Notes: generated from the letters alone by a model not told the origin. DNA of 64,000 nucleotides from Chrysaora quinquecirrha (GCA_014526335.1 JACTAT010000044.1:548539-612538); one strand, 5' to 3'. Positions 12,001 to 23,300 are shown, counted from the stretch's first letter. Made by a program: numbers and translations.

Positions 12001-13395
12001 CTAATGTTGAGAAAACACAAACACAAATACACTTTTAAAACTAAAACAATGACATATTCAAATAATAAGGTAAACAATTATGAAGATGTGGTGAACAAAA
12101 ACAGAATAGTGCACTTAGCTAAGTGATTAATGCTGATAGAATTTACCAACCCCTCAAAGCTGCTTAAATTTTGATATATTTCACCATGAAAAATTGCTTA
12201 ACATTTTTGTTCCAAAAAAAACTACCGAGTTTGCAATCAACTGTTGGGCCTGCATACAAGACCTGTAAGAGAAGAAAATTGAAAATTACTTCAAGACCTT
12301 CAATATATAGTACAAGAAATAATAATTCATAGCAACACATAAATCTCAGTTGCTCACAGAGCAGCTTTGAACCCTTGAGTTGCTTTATTTTCAAGTCAAT
12401 CCAGTCAGCTATGAAAGTTCAACTAGTTCTAGCTCCCTATTAAACAGTGTAAGTAGAATATTTGAGTCATTCCCTGAAAAGCCACATGGTTTATCAGAAT
12501 ATATGTAAGTGAAAAGTTCCTGATCTGATTTCGTCTACAACTTACAAAATAAAGGAAGTCAAATTGTATTTTCCTTTTATAAATCTCACTGTAGCTAAAA
12601 TAAAGCTCACCCACAGCAAACTAGAAATAGGAAAACTTTGAAAAGGGCAAAAGCTCTCCTTTAACCTGAAAATGAGACAAACCTGACTCTTTTTGCTTAC
12701 TTAGCCAAGCTTTTACCATGATCATTTGAAACACACTTAGAATACCTGAGAAACCTGTTCTCGCATCCTAAAGAAGGCTATAGCCTCCTATATCCTATCC
12801 ACAATTCCTAACCTTACCTGCAAAGAAAAAACTATAATAATGGAAATAATTTGAATAGAACAAAATAATCCAAAAACTTCTACAGCCAAGGGATAAATAA
12901 TTCTGCATGAGAATGATAAGAAATGTAACTTTCTCATCTTGATATAAAATCAGTTTAGGCCGCTAGGCTAGGATCGAGTTTTTTCTGGCACCTTTTAACA
13001 CATACATTGTACATTGTGAGCATGAAACCTATATAAAATACGCATTAAATACGTAAGAAGAATTACCTGATATGCTATCCAAAAAAAATCATAAAAAATG
13101 CAGCTTCCAATGTTTCTCCTGGTAAATTTATTGCCGCTTGCTTGCTTGGGCCTAAACGGACATACATTCGCCATTACTGAAATGAAAAACAATACTTTAC
13201 GGAAGGACTTTGAACCCTTGTGTAACATTCGGGCACCATTCTGTGTAACATCAGGGCACCAAAATGCCCTGATGCTACAAATAAAGCGCCCTTATGTTAC
13301 CGGGGCCCTAATGTTTCAAACGATAAGTCTCATTAGGGCACCAAAGAAACAAAAGGGCACTAAAACAGTAACATTAGGGCAAACCGATCCAGCTA
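12001..13395. other. AT-rich island inside the CTAA satellite
   Basis: About 1.4 kb of non-satellite DNA splits the tetranucleotide arrays. Short frames on both strands lack domains. The right end carries the AGGGCACC repeat cluster described separately. It may be an insertion into the array; its boundaries show no clear terminal repeats. Confidence 0.5.
13222..13385. repeat. Short cluster of GTAACAT-AGGGCACC motifs in both orientations
   Basis: Variants of TAACAT(T/C)AGGGCACC occur at least four times on the plus strand and twice inverted in 160 bp. GTAACATCAGGGC at 13245-13257 pairs with GCCCTGATGCTAC at 13266-13278 (12 of 13 positions, 8-base loop). The next inverted copy ends at GTTAC near 13300. 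It abuts the second CTAA block. Possibly a miniature foldback element. Confidence 0.65.
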
Positions 13396-15960
13396 ACTAA
13401 CTAACTAACTAACAAACAAACTCGCAAACTTTCTTATTCAATTACAAACTAACTAACTAGCTAACTAACCAATTAAATAACTAACAAACAAACTAACAAA
13501 TCAACTTAGTAACCAACTAACTAACTAATCCTGTAGTCTACTAACTAACTAACATACCAGCTATGATTGCAACCTAACAAACAAGCTTACCAACTAACTA
13601 ACTAACTAACTAACAAACAAACTCGCTAGCTTTTTAATTTACTAACTAACTAACTAATAAACTAACTAACTATACAATCAACTAACTAACTAACTAAACA
13701 GCTACCTAACTAACTCTGTATTGTAATAACTAGCTAAATTACAAGTTATTCTTGCAATCTAACTAACAAACTTACTAACTAACCAACTTAATAACAAACA
13801 AACAAAGTAAGAAACTATCTAACTAATCTGTATCTTACTAACTAATAAACCTACAAGCTATACTTTCTAATTAATTTACAATATTACTAATTTACTAACT
13901 AACAAACCAAGAAATAAATGTGCTAGCTATCTAAATTACTAACAAACTAACTAACTAACTAACTAGCTAGCTAACTAGCTAACTAACTAACTAGCTAACT
14001 AACCAACTAACTAACTAACTAAGCAATTAACTAACTAACTAACTAAACAGCTACCTAACTAACTCTGTATTGCAATAAATAGCTGACATAATAGCTATTC
14101 TTGCAACCTAACTAACCAATTAACTAACTAACTAACTAACTAGCAAACAAACAAAGTAGCAAACTAACTAACTAAATCATTATCTTACCAACTAATAAAC
14201 ATACGAGATATGCTTGCAAGCTAACCAACAATTTTACTAACTAATTAGCTAACTAACCAATAAATAAACTTGCTAGCTATCTAATTCGCTAACAAACTAA
14301 CAATCTAACTAACTATTAAACTAACTAACTAACAAACTAACCAACTAACTAACAAACTCTCTATCTTACTAACTAACCAACATTCAAGTTATGCTTGCAA
14401 CGTAACTAACCATCTTTATATCTAACTAACTAACTAGCTAACAAACAAACTCGTCAACTATCTAATTCACTTACAAACTTAATAACCAACTAACAAACTA
14501 AATAACTAACTAACTAACAAATTAACTGACTAACAAACAAACTAAGTAACCAATTAACTAACTAACTCTGTATCTCACTAACTAAATAACATACCAGCTA
14601 TGCTTGCAAGCTAGCTAACAAGCTTGCTAACAAACTAACTAACTAACCAGCAAAGAAACTTGCTAACTATTTAATTTACTAACAAACTAACTTACTTACT
14701 AACTAATTAACTAACTAACTAACCAACTCTCTAACTTACTAACTAACAAACATACAAGTTATGCTTGCAACCAAACTAACCAGCTTTATAACTATCTAAC
14801 TAACTAACTAACCAATTAACTAACTAACAAACAAACTAACAAGTCAACTTAGTAACCAACTAACTAACTAATCCTGTAGTCTACTAACTAACTAACATAC
14901 CAGCTATGATTGCAAGCTAACAAACAAGCTTACTAACTAACTAACTAACTAACCAACAAACAAACTCGCTAGCTTTTTAATTTACTAACTAACTAACTAA
15001 TAAACTAACTAACTAACTATATAATCAACTAACTAACTAACTAAACAGCTACCTAACTAACTCTGTAGTGTTATAACTAGCTAAAATACAAGTTATTCTT
15101 GCAATCTAACTAACAAACTTACTAACTAACCAACTAGCTAACAAACAAACAAAGTAAGAAACTATCTAAATAATCTGTATCTTACTAACTAATAAACCTA
15201 CAAGCTATGCTTTCTAATTAATTTACAATTTTACTAACTAACTAACTAACAAACAAAGAAATAAACGTGCTAGCTATCTAAATTACTAACAAACTAACTA
15301 ACTAACTATTTAACTAGCTAACTAGCTAACTAACTAACTAACTAGCTAACTAACCAACTAACTAACTAACTAATCAACTAACAAACTAACTAACTAACTA
15401 CCTAACTAACGAACTCTGTAGCATACTAACTAACTAACATACAAGCTATGCTTGCAAACTAACTAACTAGCTTACTAACTAACTAACTAACCAAGTAACT
15501 AGCCAACTGACTAACTAACTAACTCCCTAACTGACTTATTAACTAACAAACATACATATTATGTTAGCTAACTAACCAACTAACCAGCTTTTGAACAATC
15601 TAACTAACTAGCTAAGTGGATAACTAACTAACTAACTAACTATTCAACATACAAACTCTGCTTGCTAAATAACTTTCTAGCTTCCTAATTTGCTACATAA
15701 CTACCTGGGTAACTAACAAATTGACAAGCTTACTCATTATCTAACTAATTAACTAACTATTAACTGGCTAACTTAAAAGCTATGCTTGCTAGCTAACTAA
15801 GTAGCTTTATAGCTAGCTAACTGACGAACTTGCATACAAACCATCTACTTAGCCAACTAACTCGCTAAATAACTAACAAACTAACAAACTAACTAACTAC
15901 CTAACTAACCAACTTGCTTACAAAATATCTACTTAACTTACAAACTAGCTTACAAGCAAG
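13390..15960. repeat. CTAA-type satellite with embedded hairpin motif (block 2)
   Basis: Same composition, orientation and embedded TATGCTTGCAA word as block 1. A segment starting near 13490 (TCAACTTAGT at 13501, CTGTAGTCTAC and TACCAGCTATGATTGCAA following) recurs near 14835 (TCAACTTAGT at 14844) and stays parallel for over 400 bp, with offsets of 1,343 and then 1,347 bp. This shows block-wise duplication of the satellite. The last 300 bp is more degenerate. Confidence 0.9.
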
Positions 15961-16385
15961 TAAACAAATTAACTACCAGAAGTGGACTGGGCCAACGGGA
16001 CACTACACTGGGAAATTTCCGAGTGCGCCCTTTGCCTTAATTTTTTTTCGAATAACTTGTTATTTCAAAACAAATCACCACATTCCCTCCCATTATATTA
16101 AGAAAGTATTCCCTCTCAAAGATCTAAAGCCATCAGCGCACATTAGGAAGTGTGACACTTTAGTTTTATCAGTCAGTCCAGTCGGTCCAAACATTTTAAC
16201 TTATTGGAGGGCCTATTATAGGGGGTCTAAAAGCCGCGAAACAGTGAAAAAATCAGCTTCAAGCTGCAATCCGTCGTTAAAAAATGGTTAAGCCGCTGCC
16301 GAGTTACTTTACTCGCTCGCAGTCAAAGCATTAACGGCTCCAGTAGCATGACAATCAACATTTATCCTGTCGCTTGTCCGCTTAT
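15961..16385. other. Non-repetitive spacer
   Basis: About 420 bp between the satellite and repeat X. The open frame that crosses it starts inside the satellite and has no recognisable domain. Nothing further can be supported. Confidence 0.5.
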
Positions 16386-16389
16386 TTAC

Positions 16390-17194
16390 TTTTTCTACTT
16401 GGCTATTTCTAAAAAGATGAACAACAGGAACAAGGACGAATGAAGAGGGACGAGTAGGAATGAAGGGGATAAAGGAGGAATGAAGAGGATCGAGGAGGAA
16501 TGAAGAGGAACAAGGAGGAAGGAAGAGAAACGAGGAGGAATGAAGAGGAACAAGGAGGAATGAAGAAGAACGAGGAGGAATGAAGAGAAGCAAGGAGGGA
16601 CGAAGAGGAACGGGGAAGAATGAAGAGGAATGAGAAGGAATGAAGAGGAACGGGGCCTTTATTCTGCTCTCTTCAACTTGTATAAGATGATGACTTTGAT
16701 TGATAGGTAGATCATTTGTGCTTTAGATTTTGTTTTGCCGTTTTGTCTAGAGGGAATTCATCAGCTGACCTGATTTTAGATTGGCTATTACTAAATGGGG
16801 GAACGGGGAACCGGGGAAAGGAATCAAGGAAATAAAGGCAATAATTACAGAAATGAGTGTGAATTATATTTCTATTGTATATACCTGTTCTATTGCATTT
16901 ACTATCTTGTCAAATAATTTTATATTACCCGATCATATTACCTGATCGTGTTTTGATATTACCCGACTCTCCCTTTTAGTAATTGATATAGGGGAATATG
17001 AAAATTTCTGGAGATATGAGGTTGAAAATAGCTGCATGATATAATATATGCTCCTAGTTTTGCACCTGCAATCTTTTGGGATTCTTTCTTAAACCCCGTA
17101 TATGCAGAAACTTTCTTATTCCCCCTTTTATTAATAGCTAGATCCAACTACTAAAATGAGGAATAGTGTGATTACTTAGTATGATGACATAATT
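16390..17194 (+). repeat. Repeat family X, copy 1, left part
   Basis: This segment matches the reverse complement of about 55155-56000: first a 20-bp GA-rich minisatellite, then a shared block beginning ACAGAAATGAGTGTGAA (about 16848) and running through TATACCTGTTCTATTGCATT, TTTCTTATTCCCCCTTTTA and AATAGTGTGATTAC. Copy 1 has an extra segment at about 16660-16845 that copy 2 lacks. The shared sequence stops at 17194 where the foldback-like element begins, and resumes at 22142. The family has no coding capacity and its class is unknown. Confidence 0.75.
16430..16660. repeat. 20-bp GA-rich minisatellite
   Basis: Imperfect tandem copies of GAATGAAGAGGAACGAGGAG, about eleven units. Because 20 is not a multiple of three, several frames stay open and encode Ser/Phe/Leu/Pro-rich repeats on the minus strand; these are not genes. 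The equivalent tract in the inverted copy of repeat X is at 55640-55980. Confidence 0.88.
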
Positions 17195-17585
17195 CAAATG
17201 TTTATCGCCCATTAGTCTAGTTTGATTAATCTGTGTCATTTACCTGGCAGCAAGCCTTTTGTAAAAGAAATTGCAACAGCTTGTAATCTTTTCTGTTTAT
17301 TTCAAGTTCAGATTTCAAGGAAATTCGTGTTACTCTTTTGCTGATCATCTTTGTTGATTGTATGATGTACCTTTTTGTATTAATGTCATGCTACATCGCT
17401 TTTTTTAAACATTCAAGGCATATTTCATTAGAAATTTGCTCTTTTTCATCGCAAGAGGGCATTCACTCTTTTATCTTGCCAGCACAAGAACAACCTTATC
17501 CTTATCCACCTCTAACACTGTACATCCTTGCTTAAAACCTTGTTTTGCTTTGCCTAATTACCGTACTTGGGATCTGTATCTGTAT
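17195..17585 (+). repeat. Left TIR of the foldback-like element
   Basis: It is the inverted counterpart of 21750-22141, with landmarks CGCCCATTAGTCT, TGATTAATCTGTGTCATTT, GGCATTCACTCTTTTATCTT and CCTTGCTTAAAACCTTGTTTT shared by both. By eye the identity is roughly 80-85%. Its innermost 25 bp (TTTTAGAAAAAAATTAAAGGGG) is displaced to about 18116-18138 by the LINE fragment. Confidence 0.75.
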
Positions 17586-17589
17586 CTGT

Positions 17590-18113
17590 ATAATTTTACA
17601 TTGTAGATCCCAATTACTGGTTATTTAACAACAATGTTATTAAGCTATTTTAAACAATTTTTTTTTTTTAATTTTTCATTTTTTACGACTTTAAAGTTTC
17701 ATAGCGAAAATTTCAAGCATTCCAAATGTTCTGCTGATGCTCCTGTAGAGCGGTTTTAAATCTTTCAAGACTGTTTGCGCATGCAACAGATTCAGGTAGA
17801 TGGTTCCATTGAACACAAGTTTCTACGAAAAATGAGTGCTCGTATTGACGAGTAGCACTCTCTGGAATGACAAGCCTTTTGCTGTTATTACAAACTCGTT
17901 TACTGACAACGTTCGTGAATTCATGATTACTGAAAATTTTTGGCTTAATTTGGCGTTTCCCTTTCTGATATTTTAGAAATGAATCAGGGGGCAGCGATGG
18001 GACAAACCCCTCTATGACTTTGTACATTAAAATTAACCTCAGACTTTTTCTCCTCGCCTCAAGTGTGCCTAGATCCAAATCCCTTCGCATTCTTGTATTG
18101 ATCTTGAATGCTT
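17590..18113 (-). pseudogene. LINE reverse-transcriptase C-terminal fragment
   Basis: A minus-strand frame of 125 codons (18090 down to 17713) resembles the C-terminal end of non-LTR retrotransposon polymerases: leucine-rich helices followed by NSLERFKTALQEH near the end and an upstream VQWNHLPESV, the common W-N-x-LP motif. The catalytic RT core is missing, so this is a 5'-truncated copy. Its 3' end on the minus strand finishes in ATACAG repeats at about 17575-17592, typical of LINE tails. It sits inside the left TIR of the foldback-like element, since the right TIR reads through the equivalent position. Confidence 0.7.
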
Positions 18114-18149
18114 TATTTTTAGAAAAAAATTAAAGGGGTTTATGAGATA

Positions 18150-21100
18150 TTAATTATTATTTTCTTGCCTTCATATTTTCTTGCTTCCATATTTTCTTGC
18201 TTCTATATTTTCTTGCTTCTATATTTTCTTGCTTGTATATTTTCTTGCTTCTATATTTTCTTGCTTCTGTATTATCTTGCTTCAATATATTCTTGCTTCA
18301 ATATTTTCTTGCTTCAACATATTCTTGCTTCCACATTTTCTTGTTTCTATATTTTATTGCTTCCATACTTTCTTGCTTGAATATTTTCTTGCTTCTATCT
18401 TTTCTTGATTCCATATTATCTTGCTTCAATTTATCTTGCGTCTATATTTTCTTGCTTTCATATTTTCTTGCTTCTATATTTTCTTGCTTCAATATTTTCT
18501 TGCTTCTATTTTTTCTTGCTTCAATATATTCTTGCTTCTGTATTTTCTTGCTTCAATATTTTCTTTCTTCTATATTTTCCTCCTTCCATATATTCTTGCT
18601 TCCATATTTACTTGCTTCTATATTTTCTTGCTTCCATATTTTCTTGCTTCCATATTTTCTTGCTTCCATATTTTCTTGGTTCTATATTTTCTTGCTTCTA
18701 TATTTTCTTGCTTCAATATTTTCTTGCTTCTATTTTTTCTTGCTTCAATATATTCTTGCTTCTGTATTTTCTTGCTTCAATATTTTCTTTCTTCTATATT
18801 TTCCTCCTTCCATATATTCTTGCTTCCATATTTACTTGCTTCTATATTTTCTTGCTTCCATATTTTCTTGCTTCCATATCTTCTTGCTTCCATATTTTCT
18901 TGGTTCTATATTTTCTTGCTTCCATACTTTCTTGCTTGAATATTTTCTTGCTTCTATCTTTTCTTGATTCCATATTATCTTGCTTCAATTTATCTTGCGT
19001 CTATATTTTCTTGCTTTCATATTTTCTTGCTTCTATATTTTCTTGCTTCAATATTTTCTTGCTTCTATTTTTTCTTGCTTCAATATATTCTTGCTTCTGT
19101 ATTTTCTTGCTTCAATATTTTCTTTCTTCTATATTTTCCTCCTTCCATATATTCTTGCTTCCATATTTACTTGCTTCTATATTTTCTTGCTTCCATATTT
19201 TCTTGCTTCCATATTTTCTTGCTTCCATATTTTCTTGGTTCTATATTTTCTTGCTTCCATATTTTCTGGCTTCTATATTTTCTTGCTTCTATATTTTCTT
19301 GTTTGTATATTTTCTTGCTTCTATATTTTCTTGCTTCAATTTATTCTTGCTTCCGTATTTTCTTGCTGAATATTTTCTTGCTTCCATATTTTCTTGCTTC
19401 TATATTTTCTTGCTTCAATATATTCTTGCATACATATTTTCTTGCTTCAGTATATTCTTGCTTCCAAATTTTCTTGCTTCCATATTATCTTGCTTCAATA
19501 TTTTCCTGCTTGAACATATTGTTGCTTCCACATTATCTTGTTTCTTTATTTTATTGCTTCCATACATTCTTGCTTCCATATTTTCTTGCTTCTATATTTT
19601 CTTGATTCCATATTTTCTTGCTTCAATATTTTCTTGCTTCCATATTTTTTGCTTCTATATTTTCGTGCTTCTATATTTTCTGGCTTCAATTTATTCTTGC
19701 TTCCATATTTTCTTGCTGAATATTTTCTTGCTTCCGTATTCTCTTGCTTCTATATTTTCTTGCTTCTATATTTTCTTGCTTCCATACTTTCTTGCTTCCA
19801 TATTTTCTTGCTTCTATAATTTCTTGATTCCATATTTTCTTGCTTCAATAAATCTTGCTTCTATATTTTCTTGCTTTCATATTTTCTTGCTTCTATATTT
19901 TTGTGCTTCTATATTTGCTTGCTTCTATATTTTCTTGCTTGAATATATTCTTGCTTCCGTATTTTCTTGCTTCCATATTTTCCTCCTTCCATATTTTCTT
20001 GCTTCCATATTTTCTTGCTTCCATATTTTCTTGCTTCCATATTTTCTTGCTTCTATATTTTCTTGCTTCCATATTTTCTTGCTTCTATATTTTCTTGCTT
20101 CCATATTTTCTGGCTTCTGTATTTTCTTGCTTCCATATTATCATATTATCTTGCTTCAATATTTTCCTGCTTTAACATATTGTTGCTTCCACATTATCTT
20201 GTTTCTTTATTTTATTGCTTCCATACATTCTTGCTTCCATATTTTCTTGCTTCTATATTTTCTTGATTCCATATTTTCTTGCTTCAATATTTTCTTGCTT
20301 CCATATTTTTTTGCTTCTATATTTTCGTGCTTCTATATTTTCTGGCTTCAATTTATTCTTGCTTCAATATTTTCTTGCTGAATATTTTCTTGCTTCCGTA
20401 TTTTCTTGCTTCTATATTTTCTTGCTTCTATATTTTCTTGCTTCCATATTTTCTTGCTTCCATATTTTCTTGCTTCTATAATTTCTTGATTCCATATTTT
20501 CTTGCTTCAATAAATCTTGCTTCTATATTTTCTTGCTTTCATATTTTCTTGCTTCTATATTTTTGTGCTTCAATATTTGCTTGCTTCTATATTTTCTTGC
20601 TTGAATATATTCTTGCTTCCGTATTTTCTTGCTTCCATATTTTCTTGCTTCTATATTTTCCTCCTTCCATATTTTCTTGCTTCCATATTTTCTTGCTTCC
20701 ATATTTTCTTGCTTTCATATTTTCTTGCTTCTATATTTTCTTGCTTCCATATTTTCTTGCTTCTATATTTTCTTGCTTCCATATTTTCTGGCTTCTGTAT
20801 TTTCTTGCTTCTATATTTTCTTGTTTGTATATTTTCTTGCTTCAATACATTCTTGCTTACATATTTTCTTGCTTCAATATATTCTTGCTTCCATATTTCT
20901 TGCTTCTATATTTTCTTGCTTACATATATTTGGTAAAATGTGTTTATACTAAAACTTGATACTATAGAGAGCCGAGGCAAAAAAATAGACAAGATTTTTT
21001 GGCACACTAAAAAATCACAAATGTATTCTTGCTTACATATTTTCTTGCTTCAATATATTTTTGCTTCCATATTCTCTTGCTTCTATATTTTCTTGCTTCC

Positions 21101-21735
21101 ATATTTTGTTGCTTCCATATTTTCTTGATTCCATATCTTCTTGCTTCCATATTTTCTTGCTTCAATAAATCTTGCTTCTATATTTTCTTGCTTTCATATT
21201 TTCTTGCTTCTATATTTTTGTGCTTCAATATTTGCTTGCTTCTATATTTTCTTGCTTGAAGATATTCTTGCTTCCGTATTTTCTTGCTTCCATATTTTCT
21301 TGCTTCTATATTTTCCTCCTTCCATATTTTCTTGCTTCCATATTTTCTTGCTTCCATATTTTCTTGCTTCCATATTTTCTTGCTTCTATTTTTTCTTGCT
21401 TCTATATTTTCTGTCTTCAATATATTCTTGCTTCCACATTTTCTTGTTTCTATATTTTATTGCTTCCATACTTTCTTGCTTGAATATTTTCTTGCTTCTA
21501 TCTTTTCTTGATTCCATATTATCTTGCTTCATTATATCTTGCGTCTATATTTTCTTGCTTTCATATTTTCTTGCTTCCATATTTTCTTCATTCTTTATTT
21601 TCTTGCTTCCATACTTTCATGCTTCCATATTTTCTTCCTTCTTTATTTTCTTGCTTCTATATTTTCTTGCTTCAATATTTTCTTGCTTCCATATTTTCTT
21701 GCTTCCATAATTTCTTGCTTCCTTGCCCCTTTAAT
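18150..21735. repeat. 16-bp minisatellite, about 3.6 kb
   Basis: The unit is TATTTTCTTGCTTC(C/T)A with A/T/C variants, present some 215-220 times. Larger blocks have been duplicated: the variant TCAATTTATCTTGCG at about 18426 recurs 559 bp later, and TTGCTTCAATAAATCTTGC near 19840 recurs 662 bp later and again near 21160. A non-repeat interruption of about 90 bp lies at 20930-21020. A 658-codon frame (18405-20381) and several shorter ones arise because neither unit phase creates a stop; they encode a 16-residue hydrophobic period and are not credible genes. Confidence 0.93.
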
Positions 21736-21749
21736 CTTTTTCTAAAGTA

Positions 21750-22141
21750 TTCAGTATCTCAAATATGGTAACTAGGCCACGCTAAAGTAAAACAAGGTTT
21801 TAAGCAAGGATTCACAGTATGATGTGTGGATAAGGATGAGGTCGCTCTCGTGCTGGCAAGATAAAAGAGTGAATGCCCCCTGGTGATGAAAAAGAGGAAA
21901 TTTTGAATGAAATATGCCTTGAATGTTTGTAAAAAAGCAATGTGACATGGCATGAATACGAAAAGGTACATCATACGATCAACAAAGATAATCAGCAATG
22001 GAGTAACACAAATTTACTTGAAGTCTGAACTTGAAATAAACAGAAAAAGATTACAAGCTGTTAAAATTTCATTTACAAAAGGCTTGACACCAGACAAATG
22101 ACACAGATTAATCAAACCAGACTAATGGGCGATTAACATTC
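21750..22141 (-). repeat. Right TIR of the foldback-like element
   Basis: Inverted counterpart of the left TIR. It is uninterrupted: read on the minus strand it continues from the outer CGCCCATTAG end through to CTTTAGAAAAAGATTAAAGGGG beside the minisatellite, the sequence that the LINE fragment separates on the left side. Confidence 0.75.
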
Positions 22142-22292
22142 TAATTATTATGGAGTGCCAAATGCAAAAATAATAATTTGATAGCATTGCTTATGGTTAA
22201 TTCCTATTGCTTTCAATAAATTCCTATTGCTTGTCATATATTTCTGTTGCTTGTCATATATTTCCATTGCTTGCTCTATATTTCTATTTGTG
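22142..22292 (+). repeat. Repeat family X, copy 1, right part
   Basis: Sequence resumes with TATGGAGTGCCAAATGCA and ATAGCATTGCTTATGGTTAATTCCTAT, matching the inverted copy near 55.1-55.3 kb. It then shows about four 22-bp units of the type TTCCTATTGCTTGTCATATA. Homology with copy 2 stops around 22292. Confidence 0.75.
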
Positions 22293-22850
22293 AACGCGGT
22301 CCAAGGTAGTACGACAAGAAAAGACACAGTATAGTTTCTCAACTATATATGCTCACAAAACACTATTACTTCTAGTACGAGACCTTTCTCAAGAGCCTGC
22401 GTACGAACCTGATTTCTCAAAGTTCTCTCTTCTTTTCTGATTACAAAAGTAATTCCTTTAAATATACATAATGTTTGATTAATAATTGACAGGTGTTAAT
22501 AAATGCACTAACTAACATAGCGACATTGGACATGTGCTAGACGGACCAGATTTATAACATGTCAATATAAAGAAGTAACGCGGCAAGCATAACAGCGAGT
22601 GACAACATAACAAGGAAATACGAAAATGAATGAATAAAATTAAAGTAAGAAAATAGCTAAGTTACTGAATGAATGAGATTACGAGTTAATAACACGATAA
22701 ACGGAAATGAGACTGCATACAAACGAGACAACACTAAACTGAGGCTACCAAGCAAAAATGTAACCGTATTACATCCCTCCCGGGTTAGGGGGAAAGAATC
22801 GCCCTCGATTCTCAGGTACAAAACAAGTAGAATGCCGAAATACGAATTAT
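22293..22850. other. Spacer without recognised features
   Basis: AT-rich sequence with no convincing frame on either strand. A short GC-rich patch near 22770-22810 precedes the chromodomain fragment and may be its 3' flank, because that fragment is read on the minus strand. Confidence 0.4.
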
Positions 22851-22854
22851 CAGA

Positions 22855-23178
22855 TCACTTAGACTTTTTATTCAACAAAGAATTTTCAAAATCTTTCAAA
22901 ATCTCACCACAATGCAAATTACTGAGTGGCTCCCAAGATGGCTCGACATCCTTGTCTGCCCACTCCACGAGATAGTAGGTTTGCTTGCGTCCAGATCTGT
23001 TTTTGATGATCTTTTTGTCCAGGATTGCGGTGACCTCGAGTTCAGCAGGGTCTGTTTAGCCTGCGCGCAGCCTGAAACGCTTCTTCGAGGAAGTGTACAG
23101 TCTGCGCATTAAAGTCAAAAAGCTTGTTCCCTGAGTCAGCAAAAATTGCAGCCTCTTTCCCAACTTCGAACCGCGCGC
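22855..23178 (-). pseudogene. Chromodomain-protein fragment, frameshifted
   Basis: Read on the minus strand, the C-terminal half gives a chromodomain: LEVTAILDKKI, then YYLVEWADKD and EPSWEPLSNL, with the aromatic residues (YY, W, W) expected in the methyl-lysine cage region, ending at a stop at 22855. The N-terminal half (about 23070-23178) encodes GNKLFDFNAQTVHFLEEAFQ in another phase. One extra base near 23046-23052 separates the phases. The N-terminal half has a diverged inverted copy at about 28715-28790, where differences are mostly synonymous in the FDFNAQTV phase, arguing that this phase was once translated. It could be a retrotransposon tail or a host gene remnant. Confidence 0.5.
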
Positions 23179-23300
23179 GAGCGAATCTCTCACAGCGCCC
23201 AGTCGCTCAAACATGTTGACAATTGCGGATTCTTACTTGCTGTACTCCGGCCGCTCAGTCTTCCATACAAAAAGATTTGACTTGCACACTGAGTTTGCAA

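Larger units (their letters stand above)
17195..22141. mobile_element. Foldback-like element with long TIRs and minisatellite core
   Basis: A 4,947-bp insertion is flanked by a 5-bp direct repeat TAATT (17190-17194 and 22142-22146). The ends are inverted copies of each other: CAAATGTTTATCGCCCATTAG on the left and, reverse-complemented, GAATGTTAATCGCCCATTAG on the right. Similarity continues for about 390 bp. The interior is almost entirely a 16-bp minisatellite. The inverted copy of the host repeat near 55.3 kb reads straight across the insertion point, so it represents an unfilled site. No transposase is encoded; the element would depend on enzymes from elsewhere. Long TIRs plus internal satellite fit the foldback/Galileo style, but family assignment is inference. 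Confidence 0.72.

Noticed and set aside
13098..13400. A 100-codon plus-strand frame over the AGGGCACC cluster
   Set aside because: It has no domain and its C-terminal third is the repeat cluster itself.
16309..16593. Ser/Phe/Leu/Pro-rich minus-strand protein (and the equivalent plus-strand frames at 55559-56170)
   Set aside because: Translation of a 20-bp GA/CT minisatellite; the period and the alternative open phases match the repeat.
17338..17535. Paired open frames in the two TIRs of the foldback-like element starting MLIIFVD
   Set aside because: The two copies share sequence only because the TIRs are homologous; the frames diverge after about 35 codons and no domain is present.
18405..20381. 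A 658-codon plus-strand frame encoding a hydrophobic 16-residue repeat
   Set aside because: It is a by-product of a 16-bp minisatellite with no stop in any phase; overlapping frames give the same peptide in all three phases.
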